Notes: generated by a model from the letters alone, not told the origin. DNA of 11,498 nt from Bacteroidales bacterium (GCA_016926235.1 JAFGOZ010000637.1:1-11498); one strand, 5' to 3'; positions 1-8,490 are shown, counted from the stretch's first letter. Numbers and translations are program-made.

Positions 1-27
1 AGCAAAGAACTAATTTATGCTTGAATA

Positions 28-2778
28 TCATAGTTTAATAAAGTTTCGTTTTACATCAATGTTATTGTAAACAACCCGAATAATATAACTGCCACTGCTA
101 AGATTGCTTAAATCAACACGGGCCGGAGCGAAAGGTGAAATGGACAATTGGTCGGTCACCACATTTACACCACTACTGTTAATAACCTCAATTTTTATGG
201 TACCCGTTACATCTTCGCCCATCCGGATATTCAGATAATCAACCACCGGATTGGGATATACATCCACCACCTGACTGTTATCGCGCACCATCACCTTAAA
301 GGTTCCTGTAACAGTTTCGCCCCTGGCATCCTGAGCGGTTACGGTAATTTCGGATAAACCCAGCGATTTGGTGGTAATATAAAGCACTTGCTGATTCACT
401 AACGCATGTACAAGTGCACTATTAAAAGAAACTGTATATGCAAGAGTTTCACCATCGGTATCATTAAAATATTCAAGAAGATTAACAGCTTTGGTCCCGC
501 TTAATTCACCCAAATAAATATTGTCAAACACTTTTATAACGACCGGTGAGTTATTCTCCAAAACAGTATATTGTAATAGATACTCCGTAGATGCTCCATA
601 TTTATCGGTTGCTGTAAGTTTGCAAGAGTAATCACCCGGAGAGGCACTTAAACCAGATATCGAGACCTGAACACCATTTGCGGCCGCCTGGGCAACAGCA
701 TTTCCTGATTCATCCATAAACGCCCAGGTAAATCCATGATTATCTGGTTCGATTATGGAAAACAAAAGATGTTTAGTCTCATGAGCTTTTACCACCTGAC
801 TTGCGGATTCGGAGGTCGTTATCACAGGAGGATTATTGGATTCGGTTACTCCATTTACAATCGGAGAGAAGCTGGAATAAGTCTTTATTATATCGAATCC
901 AGCAATAGCAAAATAATAAGTGGTTTCAAAATCCAGGTCAGTAAATACTGTGGAAATCGGATCTCCTACATTAAGTTGACCAACTTTCACTGTATAAATT
1001 TCAACATCATCGACTTCAGAATTAATGTTTACCGGATCAAAAACCTTGTCAGAATAATAAACCAAATATCCTGCCGGTTTTACATCATCGGGATCTGAAG
1101 TAATATCCCAACTCAATATAATGCTATTGGACTCAACTCGAACATTTACCTCTTCAACCGGCTCAGGAGGAAGACTTTCAGAACTAGCCAATGCAGCAGC
1201 AGTATTTACTAAGCCAATCCCCATTTTATCAAGATAACTCAAATTATAATCATCAATATCTGTTGCTCCTTGAGAAAGTCGCTTAGTTAATGATTCAGGC
1301 AAAAATCCAAGACCACCATATTTAGACACAATCAATGCGGCTATACCAGAAACATGGGGGCATGCCATAGATGTTCCCTGCATAAAACCATAATTATCAC
1401 CTGGAAGCGTACTTAAAATCTGGGTTTGTAAGCCATAATATGCCCCTTGGGCAACCGTACCTCCTGGGGCGGTAATATCAATCCAGTATCCATAATTCGA
1501 ATAATAAGCTTTCCGATAATCAGGAGCCATACTTGCCACTGCCACAACTCCATCATAACTGGCCGGAAAGGCAACCTCCTGGTTATCATTCCCTGCTGCG
1601 AAAATCACAACTCCACCTTCCATTGGACCTGTTTGAAAACCATTTTCATCAATACCTGCGTATTTATTAAAATAATCAATAGCATCCTTCATGGATAAAG
1701 GGAGATAATCCAACTCCTGATAGGTCCAACTGTTCTGGCTAATTACAGCACCATTATCGGCGCCATACTTTATGGCCTCGGCAAAACTTTGTGCGCTGGT
1801 TTCTTCTCCATTATCATCCACCGAAAATACCTGACATGACATGAGCCGCACACCTGGATTGACACCATCTCCCCCAGCAACACCACAAACACCTATGCCA
1901 TTGTTGTTTACAGCACCAATTGTTCCTGCTACATGCGTACCATGGTCATGAGGTTTAATCGTCCCATTTCTCGTAACAAAATTAAACCCATAAACATCAT
2001 CAATATAACCATTATTATCATCATCAATATAGGGAGAGCCATTCTTCTCTATTTCGTTAATCCACATATTGTCAAGCAAGTCCTCATGTGAAAAATCAAT
2101 ACCACCATCCACTACTGAAACAATTACGTCCTGGGAACCAGTCTCCTTCAACCATGCATCAAATAAATTAATATCTGCACCAGCTATCCCATCTTTTACA
2201 CTTCCATCATTATAGTAATGCCATTGATTAGTCAAATAGGGATCATTAAAAGGCATTTTTATGGTAGCGGCTAATGAAGATTGATTCTCAAGCTTTGCTA
2301 TTGAATAACCATTTGTTTTTGATCCATCGGCAAAGCGTATTCTCTTTATAGGCTCAGTAACCTCAATATCGCTTAACAAATCAAACTTAGATATTGCAAT
2401 CGGCAGAGAAACCAATGAAGTGTCATAAACCACGTCGTACCACAAATGCAAGCCTTCCTTGCGACTTCTTTCTTCAAACTTACCTGCGGGAGGAAAAGTT
2501 CTTGTAATTGATTTTACACCAACATACAATATAGTTTTATCCATGGCTGGGTCACTCGAACGAACCTTTCCAGATTTCAGCGACATATCAGACCTAACCG
2601 TTGATTCTCTTTTAAATTTGATCCTAACAACACCGTCAATATAATCTCCATTTACTAAAACATCTGTTGTTTTGAATTCAGATTGTTTCGAAAAATCATC
2701 CGTTTTTTCACAAGAAATTGCAGAGAAAAGAAACAAAACAATACTAAAAAGAACAAAAAGACAATAAATAACTTTCAT
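28..2778 (-). CDS. S8 subtilisin-like serine protease with Fn3/cadherin-like domains and T9SS type A sorting domain
   Basis: This 916-residue secreted endoprotease probably cuts proteins at the cell surface. Residues 1-22 are a hydrophobic leader ending FSAIS before C23-EKTDD, a lipoprotein-like processing site with acidic residues after the cysteine. Residues ~40-170 look like a subtilase propeptide (start GDYIDGVVRIKFK). The S8 domain (~180-530) has the complete triad: D224 in VSVVDGGID, H279 in HDHGTHVAGT, S470 in QGTSMACPHVSG, plus the oxyanion N397 in FAAGN. An acidic loop DDDNNGYIDD (252-261) may bind calcium. An Fn3 domain follows (~541-646), then two Ig/cadherin-like domains (~649-740 and ~744-833). 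Residues ~836-916 match the T9SS type A sorting domain (VDVYPNPVVDYLNI, then DLSNLSSGSYIIRV, final NFIKL). The gene starts 207 bases after the M16 stop; no terminator or convincing promoter is visible between, so cotranscription with M16 is possible. The combination of lipobox and T9SS tail is odd. The gene ends 27 bases from the window edge. Confidence 0.96.
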   Translation of the reverse strand: MKVIYCLFVLFSIVLFLFSAISCEKTDDFSKQSEFKTTDVLVNGDYIDGVVRIKFKRESTVRSDMSLKSGKVRSSDPAMDKTILYVGVKSITRTFPPAGKFEERSRKEGLHLWYDVVYDTSLVSLPIAISKFDLLSDIEVTEPIKRIRFADGSKTNGYSIAKLENQSSLAATIKMPFNDPYLTNQWHYYNDGSVKDGIAGADINLFDAWLKETGSQDVIVSVVDGGIDFSHEDLLDNMWINEIEKNGSPYIDDDNNGYIDDVYGFNFVTRNGTIKPHDHGTHVAGTIGAVNNNGIGVCGVAGGDGVNPGVRLMSCQVFSVDDNGEETSAQSFAEAIKYGADNGAVISQNSWTYQELDYLPLSMKDAIDYFNKYAGIDENGFQTGPMEGGVVIFAAGNDNQEVAFPASYDGVVAVASMAPDYRKAYYSNYGYWIDITAPGGTVAQGAYYGLQTQILSTLPGDNYGFMQGTSMACPHVSGIAALIVSKYGGLGFLPESLTKRLSQGATDIDDYNLSYLDKMGIGLVNTAAALASSESLPPEPVEEVNVRVESNSIILSWDITSDPDDVKPAGYLVYYSDKVFDPVNINSEVDDVEIYTVKVGQLNVGDPISTVFTDLDFETTYYFAIAGFDIIKTYSSFSPIVNGVTESNNPPVITTSESASQVVKAHETKHLLFSIIEPDNHGFTWAFMDESGNAVAQAAANGVQVSISGLSASPGDYSCKLTATDKYGASTEYLLQYTVLENNSPVVIKVFDNIYLGELSGTKAVNLLEYFNDTDGETLAYTVSFNSALVHALVNQQVLYITTKSLGLSEITVTAQDARGETVTGTFKVMVRDNSQVVDVYPNPVVDYLNIRMGEDVTGTIKIEVINSSGVNVVTDQLSISPFAPARVDLSNLSSGSYIIRVVYNNIDVKRNFIKL

Positions 2779-2985
2779 AAAATTATTTTTAATTAATTAC
2801 GCCCCATAATTGACATTTAAAACAAAACCTTATGAGCAATCAATTACTTTATTACAACAGTAAAACCATATCAACTAATACATTCTTAACTTTCTGCATA
2901 AAACATTTACCTAAAAACAAAATATCTATGGAATGTAAAAAGTCAGAATTAAGCAATTACCAATAAGGGATCAATATTGTATTAA

Positions 2986-5859
2986 TCACTTAAAAAGCTT
3001 TGACACACTTAATCGTTCAACTTTCCCATACTTTTCAAGTAATTTTAAATCAATTATTTTTGGATTACCAACAATACTAATTACTATCGGCTTATTTTTT
3101 AAATAAGTCTCATAAAAACCAATGATATCATCAAAATCCATCACTTCGATTTCAGGAACAATAACCTTAAACGGAAGGTCTGAATAGCCCATTCGTTTCA
3201 GTCGCTCATAATACTGACTAACAGTGCGAAATTCAGCCTGTTCAGACAATAATGCTTGTCGAATATAATTCCGTAAATCATCCATCCTTTCATGATTTAC
3301 TGGCATATCATTAACTAAATTCATAAATAGATCGATTGCATTTATTGTCTTATCCGTTTGAGTTCCAATAAAACCGTGAAAATAAAATTTCTCATCTTGA
3401 ATTGGAGGAATTCGAAATTGGCCAAAAGTTGTATAGGCCATTGAGTTTTTTTCCCGGATTTCATTCATTACCAACCCCCCAAAGCCACCACTAAAATATT
3501 GATTAAAGGCATATATCCGGCTACTTAATGTGGGAGAAAATTCATCTCCTAAAACGTAAAAATGTATTCTACTTTGATTTACATCATAATTTGGTAAAAA
3601 ATAAACAATATTTTCACTATATGTTTCCAAGGGTTTAACTTTCGGAGACTCACTATCCAGTTCCTTAGCCTTCAAAGGTAAATTAGCGCTTAATATGGAA
3701 TGAACTGTTTCAAATGGAAGGCTACCTACATAATGAATTTCAGCGGCATAATCTGTTGCTTTCTGAAATGCACCTACCAAATCACTTACCGTTAATTTAA
3801 CAATATCTTCATCTCCTAACCTATCAATATAACTTGATTTATTTTTATAAAGTACATACTCTAAAAGAGCTTCCTCTTGGGAGTCAATTTCTTCTTTCTC
3901 GATTCGATAGCTTTGGTAAAAACGACCTTTAACAGCATTTAATTGCTTTACTTCAAGTTTTGGCATTAAAATTTGCCGAGTTACCAAATTACAAATGGCC
4001 GCCAATTCCTCTTCTGTCCCCTCAATATTAACAATGGTATAATCGTCATTTGAAGAATAGGATACACTTGCATTTAACCTGGTCAATGCATTACGAAACT
4101 CCTGAGGTTCATAAAGAGCCATAATGCCCGCACTATTCATAAGGTCAATTGACATGGATAATTGAGGAATATCTCTTTCTCCAATACCATACTTAAGTGT
4201 AAGCGTAAAAATATCATTCTGATCATTACTTTTGTAAAACAATTTACTCTTTTCATTAACCGCTTTGATTAATATTTCATCAAAGCTCTTTTCCGGAAAA
4301 TCAACATCTCCAACAGGAATCTGCGAAAACCATTCAGCATATATTGATTTCATTGTTTTAGGGAAATCAGGAATTAATGGCAAATCCGGCTTTTCAATTT
4401 TATTATTCTTTTCATTCTTCCCCTCATTAAGGTATAAAGCAAGGAAATCTTCACTTAAGTATTTCTTTACAACCCTCTTTACATCATCAATTGAAACTGA
4501 ATGAACAAGCTCATTATAGTTTAAAACCCAATCTATATCATATCTATTAACAAATGCTGTGGAAAGAATAGAAGCTTTTCCAGAAGAAGATTCCAAAGAA
4601 CGTAAATAAGATCGAATCAGGTTGTTTTTAACTGTTTCCAAAAGCCATTCTTCTACATTACCATTTGCAAGATTCCTTATCTGGTCGGAAACCATTCGTT
4701 CGACGTTTTTGTGCGATTCAAAACGTCTCTGACCATAATCATAAGTAGGAATGGCATTAATTATAATTCTCCCTCCATCATTTAAAAAGTTAGTGCCAGC
4801 ATATGCACTCATCAAATCACCATTAAGCGATAACTTATCAAGTAATCCCGTACGATTCCTATTTGATAACATTTCAATGGCAACCTCTAAAGCAATCTCA
4901 TCTGCATGCCCTGAAGAAATTCCATTATAAATCAATGCCACCTGTGGTATCTGTCCAATATTTTCAGTTATTTGATTACGGCCATTAAATTTGGGAATAT
5001 CACCTTTATCCCGTTCAACATTTGGCACTCCGGTAAGCCTTGAAAATTTTTTATTAACAAGAGCGGCAATTTCTTCTGTTTTAATATCACCAACTAAAAT
5101 TAGTGCCATATTTTCCGGAACATACCAAGTATTGTAGAATTCTTGTAATTTACTGATTTGTGGATTTTTTAAATGTTCTCCTTTGCCGATTATTGGTCGT
5201 CCGTAAGGATGTCCTTGAAATGCTTTATCTAAAACAAAATTTCTAACCTGAACATTCCTATTATCCTGATACATATTATACTCTTCGTAAACGGTTTCCA
5301 ATTCAGTCTGAAAAGATCTAAATACTGGATTCATAAAACGAACAGAATATAATTCGAGCCATTTTTCTAATTGTACTTTAGGAAATCTGTTATAATAAAC
5401 AGTATAATCCATACTCGTTCCAGCATTTAAGCCGGTACCTCCGATGGATTCAATGAGTGTATTAAATTCATTTTGCTGACTCATTTTGGCCTGTTCCACA
5501 GTAAGTTTATTGATTGCTAAATCAATTTCTCTTTGTTTGACAGGATCATTAACCGAGGCCCTTTCATCATACTTTTGAATAATAGAATCGTAATAGATTT
5601 TTTCTTTTTCCCATTCGAGGGCACCTAACCGTTCAGTTCCTTTAAACATCAAATGTTCCAAATAATGCGCTAATCCTGTATATTCTTCAGGATCATTAAC
5701 TGAACCTGCCCGTACGGAAACCATGCCAAAGACTTCAGTTTGGCTTGAATCTTCCCATACAAATACGGAAAGGCCATTACTTAATTTAAAGGTTTTCAAT
5801 CCTTGCGAAGAAACCAGAATAGAACTTAACAAAGCAAGAAGAAGAACTATTTTTCTCAT
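2986..5859 (-). CDS. Periplasmic M16-family zinc metallopeptidase (two-lobed, pitrilysin/insulinase type)
   Basis: This 957-residue peptidase probably degrades peptides that fit into its enclosed chamber. Residues 1-19 form a classical signal peptide ending VSSQ with no lipobox cysteine, so it should be soluble in the periplasm. The N-terminal active lobe starts with the M16 pattern LSNGLSVFVWED; the inverted zinc motif is H65-Y-L-E68-H69 within GLAHYLEHLMFKGT, and the distal glutamate is most likely E193 in ELETVYEE (186-193). A charged, helix-like insertion at ~85-130 separates the two motifs; similar insertions are familiar in Bacteroidota M16 proteins of this length. The first M16_C domain begins near NPQISKLQEFYNTWYVPEN. 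The second half (~540-957) repeats the fold without an HxxEH motif and carries the late REKNSMAYTTFG motif. This matches the two-half M16 layout with one catalytic site. The ATG at 5859 fits the signal peptide and the promoter just upstream. It follows an independent promoter rather than the SusCD operon. Natural substrate unknown. Confidence 0.95.
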   Translation of the reverse strand: MRKIVLLLALLSSILVSSQGLKTFKLSNGLSVFVWEDSSQTEVFGMVSVRAGSVNDPEEYTGLAHYLEHLMFKGTERLGALEWEKEKIYYDSIIQKYDERASVNDPVKQREIDLAINKLTVEQAKMSQQNEFNTLIESIGGTGLNAGTSMDYTVYYNRFPKVQLEKWLELYSVRFMNPVFRSFQTELETVYEEYNMYQDNRNVQVRNFVLDKAFQGHPYGRPIIGKGEHLKNPQISKLQEFYNTWYVPENMALILVGDIKTEEIAALVNKKFSRLTGVPNVERDKGDIPKFNGRNQITENIGQIPQVALIYNGISSGHADEIALEVAIEMLSNRNRTGLLDKLSLNGDLMSAYAGTNFLNDGGRIIINAIPTYDYGQRRFESHKNVERMVSDQIRNLANGNVEEWLLETVKNNLIRSYLRSLESSSGKASILSTAFVNRYDIDWVLNYNELVHSVSIDDVKRVVKKYLSEDFLALYLNEGKNEKNNKIEKPDLPLIPDFPKTMKSIYAEWFSQIPVGDVDFPEKSFDEILIKAVNEKSKLFYKSNDQNDIFTLTLKYGIGERDIPQLSMSIDLMNSAGIMALYEPQEFRNALTRLNASVSYSSNDDYTIVNIEGTEEELAAICNLVTRQILMPKLEVKQLNAVKGRFYQSYRIEKEEIDSQEEALLEYVLYKNKSSYIDRLGDEDIVKLTVSDLVGAFQKATDYAAEIHYVGSLPFETVHSILSANLPLKAKELDSESPKVKPLETYSENIVYFLPNYDVNQSRIHFYVLGDEFSPTLSSRIYAFNQYFSGGFGGLVMNEIREKNSMAYTTFGQFRIPPIQDEKFYFHGFIGTQTDKTINAIDLFMNLVNDMPVNHERMDDLRNYIRQALLSEQAEFRTVSQYYERLKRMGYSDLPFKVIVPEIEVMDFDDIIGFYETYLKNKPIVISIVGNPKIIDLKLLEKYGKVERLSVSKLFK

Positions 5860-5891
5860 AACAATTGGGTTATTTCAAGGGGTTAACATTT

Positions 5892-5922
5892 CAAAAATAC
5901 CAATTTTCAATATATCAACAAA
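5892..5922 (-). promoter_or_regulatory. Bacteroidetes-type housekeeping promoter for the M16 peptidase gene
   Basis: On the minus strand a TTTG (-33 element, + strand 5919-5922) is followed after exactly 19 bases by TATTTTTG (5892-5899), a perfect match to the TAnnTTTG -7 element of the Bacteroidetes primary sigma factor. Transcription would start near 5885, giving a short leader of about 25 bases before the ATG at 5859. It lies between the terminator of the upstream operon and the M16 start, where a new promoter is needed. The call rests on motif and spacing only. Confidence 0.72.
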
Positions 5923-5962
5923 CTTATATTTTACGATTAAAGCGTTTCATTTGATAAGGAGT

Positions 5963-5994
5963 AAAAAAAAAGGGAGGCAAAAGCACCTCCCTTT
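5963..5994 (-). terminator. Intrinsic (rho-independent) terminator closing the SusC-SusD-lipoprotein operon
   Basis: Read on the minus strand, AAAGGGAGG and CCTCCCTTT form a perfect 9-bp stem (+ strand arms 5986-5994 and 5969-5977) around the 8-base loop TGCTTTTG. Nine T residues follow (5971-5963, the first three shared with the stem). The hairpin starts 19 bases after the TAA stop of the choice-of-anchor J lipoprotein gene. In the plus direction the hairpin is followed by A residues, so it works as a terminator only for the leftward genes. Confidence 0.92.
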
Positions 5995-6013
5995 AAAAAA
6001 AAGTTATAACCAA

Positions 6014-6907
6014 TTACTTTGCATAACTGAAGGTGGCTCCTAAAAATGCTAATTGATAATTATCGGTACAATCAAAATGAGCAATTGCAAAATACACCTC
6101 TCCTCCTTCGTAAGATGCGGGCACTTCAATTGCTTTGGTAAACACATTGCCATCTGCCATGGTATGTGTAAACAAAACCTCGGCTTGTTGACAATTATCT
6201 ACTGTGATTGGTTCATTTGAAACGACGACCTTAAATTTCTCAGCAGGATAGTTTGCATCTGTTGATTGCATATTGATAGTCAATGTACCATCTACACCCT
6301 CAAAATTCATCATTGGTAAAAGTAGGTAATTCTCAGGTGTTAAAGGACTTGAGGCCCAAGATGCAGACTTCATCCAAATTTGACTTGCTTCCTCATCATA
6401 ATAAACCATATACCAAGAATTACCATCTCCATCCTTGTCAATATCACCAAAACCTGCATCTAACCAATCCGCCATTGGAGAAGTAAGATAATCAATCGTA
6501 AATGCAGTAAATCCATCCCTTGTTTTAAACGATTTGATTTCACCAAGAGATGTCCCACCCTCAAGATTGGTTGCATAAGACCTATAATAATAGGTCTTAT
6601 TTGGGGTTAAAGATTCAGCTTTCACCTCAAAATTCCCTTCACTGGATGCAGGAATAACAGTTACTGAAGCAAAATCATCGCTTGCAGAAAGCAATATCCC
6701 TCGATCTTCTGTACCACCAATTTCTGAACCTGCTAAAATAGCATAGGCTGCACTAACTTTTACAGGATTACTGGTTGTAGCACTTGGAGCTTTAGAAGCA
6801 TCCAGTTTTGTATCGTACTTTCCAGCATCAATTAAATCTTCCTGACAGGAAGTAGCTATCAATGCTGTTATTACGAATCCGAAAAAAAACTTATTATACT
6901 TTTTCAT
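6014..6907 (-). CDS. Surface lipoprotein with Fn3-like and choice-of-anchor J (cleaved-adhesin) domains
   Basis: This 297-residue protein is probably an accessory binding protein of the SusCD pair, in the position where SusE/SusF-like lipoproteins usually lie. A lipoprotein signal peptide ends IATS-C21, followed by QEDLID, again acidic and suggesting surface display. Residues ~49-130 form an Fn3-like fold recognisable by RGILLSASDDF, the LTPNKTYYYRSYATN block and the closing EIKSFKT. Residues ~133-296 match the choice-of-anchor J/cleaved-adhesin type: DIDKDGDGNSWY (155-166, a possible calcium loop), SASW at 181-184, LTPENYLLLP (189-198), YPAEKFKVVVS (220-230), and VYFAIAHFDCTDNYQLAFLG (271-290). 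Related domains occur in the haemagglutinin regions of gingipains and in many Bacteroidota surface proteins. It has no catalytic motif and no T9SS tail; the protein ends with the domain. It begins 44 bases after the SusD-like stop, and an intrinsic terminator starts 19 bases after its own stop, so it is the last gene of the operon. Ligand unknown. Confidence 0.88.
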   Translation of the reverse strand: MKKYNKFFFGFVITALIATSCQEDLIDAGKYDTKLDASKAPSATTSNPVKVSAAYAILAGSEIGGTEDRGILLSASDDFASVTVIPASSEGNFEVKAESLTPNKTYYYRSYATNLEGGTSLGEIKSFKTRDGFTAFTIDYLTSPMADWLDAGFGDIDKDGDGNSWYMVYYDEEASQIWMKSASWASSPLTPENYLLLPMMNFEGVDGTLTINMQSTDANYPAEKFKVVVSNEPITVDNCQQAEVLFTHTMADGNVFTKAIEVPASYEGGEVYFAIAHFDCTDNYQLAFLGATFSYAK

Positions 6908-6951
6908 AAATTTACTTATTTAATATTAAACCATAAATCGATAACACACCA

Positions 6952-8490
6952 TCATGGATTATTATCTTCAGGATTAATATCCGCGTTGTTATCAATTTCA
7001 CTTGTAGGTAACTGATAAGTAAACTTCCAATCCTCAGCATCTACAACCAATTTTGCATCATCGGGGTGGTTTGAACCAGCATAAGCTCTGTTTATTCCAA
7101 TCTTTAACCGTTTAACATCGAATAATCCAATACCCAATTCACCCCATAACTCAATTCTTCTTTGAATCCGGATTTCATTTAACAACGCTGGATTACTCGT
7201 TGGAGCCACATAACTTGCATCTCTTGTTTTAATAAGACTTTCCAACAACGTTGCGGCCGGCCCAGTTTGTCCTTGCGCAGCTAATGCTTCTGCTTCAATC
7301 AAGTACATTTCAGCAGCACGCATATAAACCAGATCTTGGGTATTATCGGCACCATCATCACTACGGCCAAATTTTCCATTCACGTATGCTGGGATAGTCA
7401 TAGTGGCAGAATAACCTCCATTCGGCGGAGTAAAAGTCGTTAATCCAGGATCTTGAAAAGCTTTTTTCCGTTTATCCGTTGAACTCATATGCTCATATAA
7501 TCTCCTATCAATTGCTTTGTGCATACCAGTAAGAGCGGCATAACCATAGCTAAAGCTGGAAATAAATGAAAAATGGTTAACAATTCCTGACTTCACAATA
7601 TCCAACTCACCCGTTACTATTGAACCAAACATCCACTCTTTATTGGTGATATCCTTAAATCCGCCCAGATATTCATCCCCAGACATAAGATCATATCCTT
7701 GACGTGCTTTATTAGCGGCATCAGCTGCCAGATCCCACTCCTCCATTGATAAATAAACACGAGCAAGATAACCATAGACCACATTCTGATCAATGAAACC
7801 TTTCGTGGGTCGATTATACCCTTCAAGCAAAGTAACCGCTTCCTTTAAATCATTAACCATTTGAGTGTATACTTCACGCATACTTGCTCTCGGATAGCCT
7901 TCAGGATTAGCAACTTCAACTACTAAAGGAACTGCCGGATCATCTTCATGACCAATATACGTCTTTTGGTAAAACTGAACCAAATAATGATATCCATAAG
8001 CACGAGTTGCTAAGGCCTGACCCCGAAATGCCGCAAGAAGATCATCTTCAGTATCAGAAGGAATCTGCACAATAATATCATTGGCCATTTTTATCATTTT
8101 ATACAAATAAGTCCAGACAAAATATGGATGTTGATAATCTTTATCGCGCAACTCCAACTTATAATCACTATAATACCAACCGTAGGAACCTGACGTTTGA
8201 ACGATATCCTCTCCCATCATATCGGCAATATGGAACAAGCTTTTAATACCATGGTCATCGTGCCGGGTTGAAGTATTCCCTAGTGAGTTATAAGCAACAA
8301 GGTGGCCATACATACCGGCAACCATAGGCTCCAAAATCATAGCTAAAGCAGTTGGATCAGACTTGGCAAGATCCGTTATCTGGGTTTGAGAAACCCTTCC
8401 TGAAGGTTCAGTATCCAACTCATCGCTACAAGAAGCGAACAAGAAAGAGCTTACTGTCAGGATTACTAAATATCTATATATACTTTTCAT
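6952..8490 (-). CDS. SusD/RagB-family surface lipoprotein (nutrient-binding partner of the SusC-like transporter)
   Basis: This 512-residue protein is the substrate-binding lid that normally caps a SusC barrel on the cell surface. The N-terminus is a lipoprotein signal peptide ending LFAS-C21, followed by SDELD, an acidic tract like the Bacteroidetes surface-export signal. The N-terminal SusD-like region (about 25-250) contains the TPR-type helices (YFVWTYLYKMIKMAND at ~123-138; QALATRAYGYHYLVQFYQKTY at ~158-178, split here by description only). The C-terminal SusD_RagB region includes VYMRAAEMYLIEAEALAAQG (388-407), RIQRRIELWGELGIGLFDVKRL (441-462) and the closing LPTSEIDNNADIN. Length is normal for the family (about 480-600). 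The ATG at 8490 fits the signal peptide; upstream there is only AT-rich sequence and no Shine-Dalgarno, as usual in this phylum. It sits 19 bases behind the transporter and is surely cotranscribed with it. Ligand identity is unknown. Confidence 0.97.
   Translation of the reverse strand: MKSIYRYLVILTVSSFLFASCSDELDTEPSGRVSQTQITDLAKSDPTALAMILEPMVAGMYGHLVAYNSLGNTSTRHDDHGIKSLFHIADMMGEDIVQTSGSYGWYYSDYKLELRDKDYQHPYFVWTYLYKMIKMANDIIVQIPSDTEDDLLAAFRGQALATRAYGYHYLVQFYQKTYIGHEDDPAVPLVVEVANPEGYPRASMREVYTQMVNDLKEAVTLLEGYNRPTKGFIDQNVVYGYLARVYLSMEEWDLAADAANKARQGYDLMSGDEYLGGFKDITNKEWMFGSIVTGELDIVKSGIVNHFSFISSFSYGYAALTGMHKAIDRRLYEHMSSTDKRKKAFQDPGLTTFTPPNGGYSATMTIPAYVNGKFGRSDDGADNTQDLVYMRAAEMYLIEAEALAAQGQTGPAATLLESLIKTRDASYVAPTSNPALLNEIRIQRRIELWGELGIGLFDVKRLKIGINRAYAGSNHPDDAKLVVDAEDWKFTYQLPTSEIDNNADINPEDNNP

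Noticed and set aside
736..1098. 120-codon plus-strand reading frame inside the S8 gene
   Set aside because: It lies wholly opposite a well-recognised domain region, and its translation shows no known motif, signal or sensible composition.
1995..2031. 13-base direct repeat (catcatcaatata at 1995-2007 and 2019-2031)
   Set aside because: It encodes the two YIDD halves of an acidic loop in the S8 domain, common in subtilases of this phylum; the repeat is explained by protein sequence rather than by a mobile or regulatory element.
2783..2800. AATTAATT palindrome with neighbouring A/T tracts upstream of the S8 start as a terminator or operator
   Set aside because: It is a pure A/T sequence with no GC stem and lies within the immediate leader of the S8 gene; such palindromes are expected by chance in this base composition.
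5723..6043. 106-codon plus-strand reading frame across the M16 start and the intergenic region
   Set aside because: It runs through the promoter, the terminator hairpin and the 3' end of the lipoprotein gene; its product includes a low-complexity KKKG stretch from the A-tract. It is best seen as chance.
7617..7826. 69-codon minus-strand frame inside the SusD-like gene
   Set aside because: It is out of frame within a well-conserved SusD coding region and has no features of its own.
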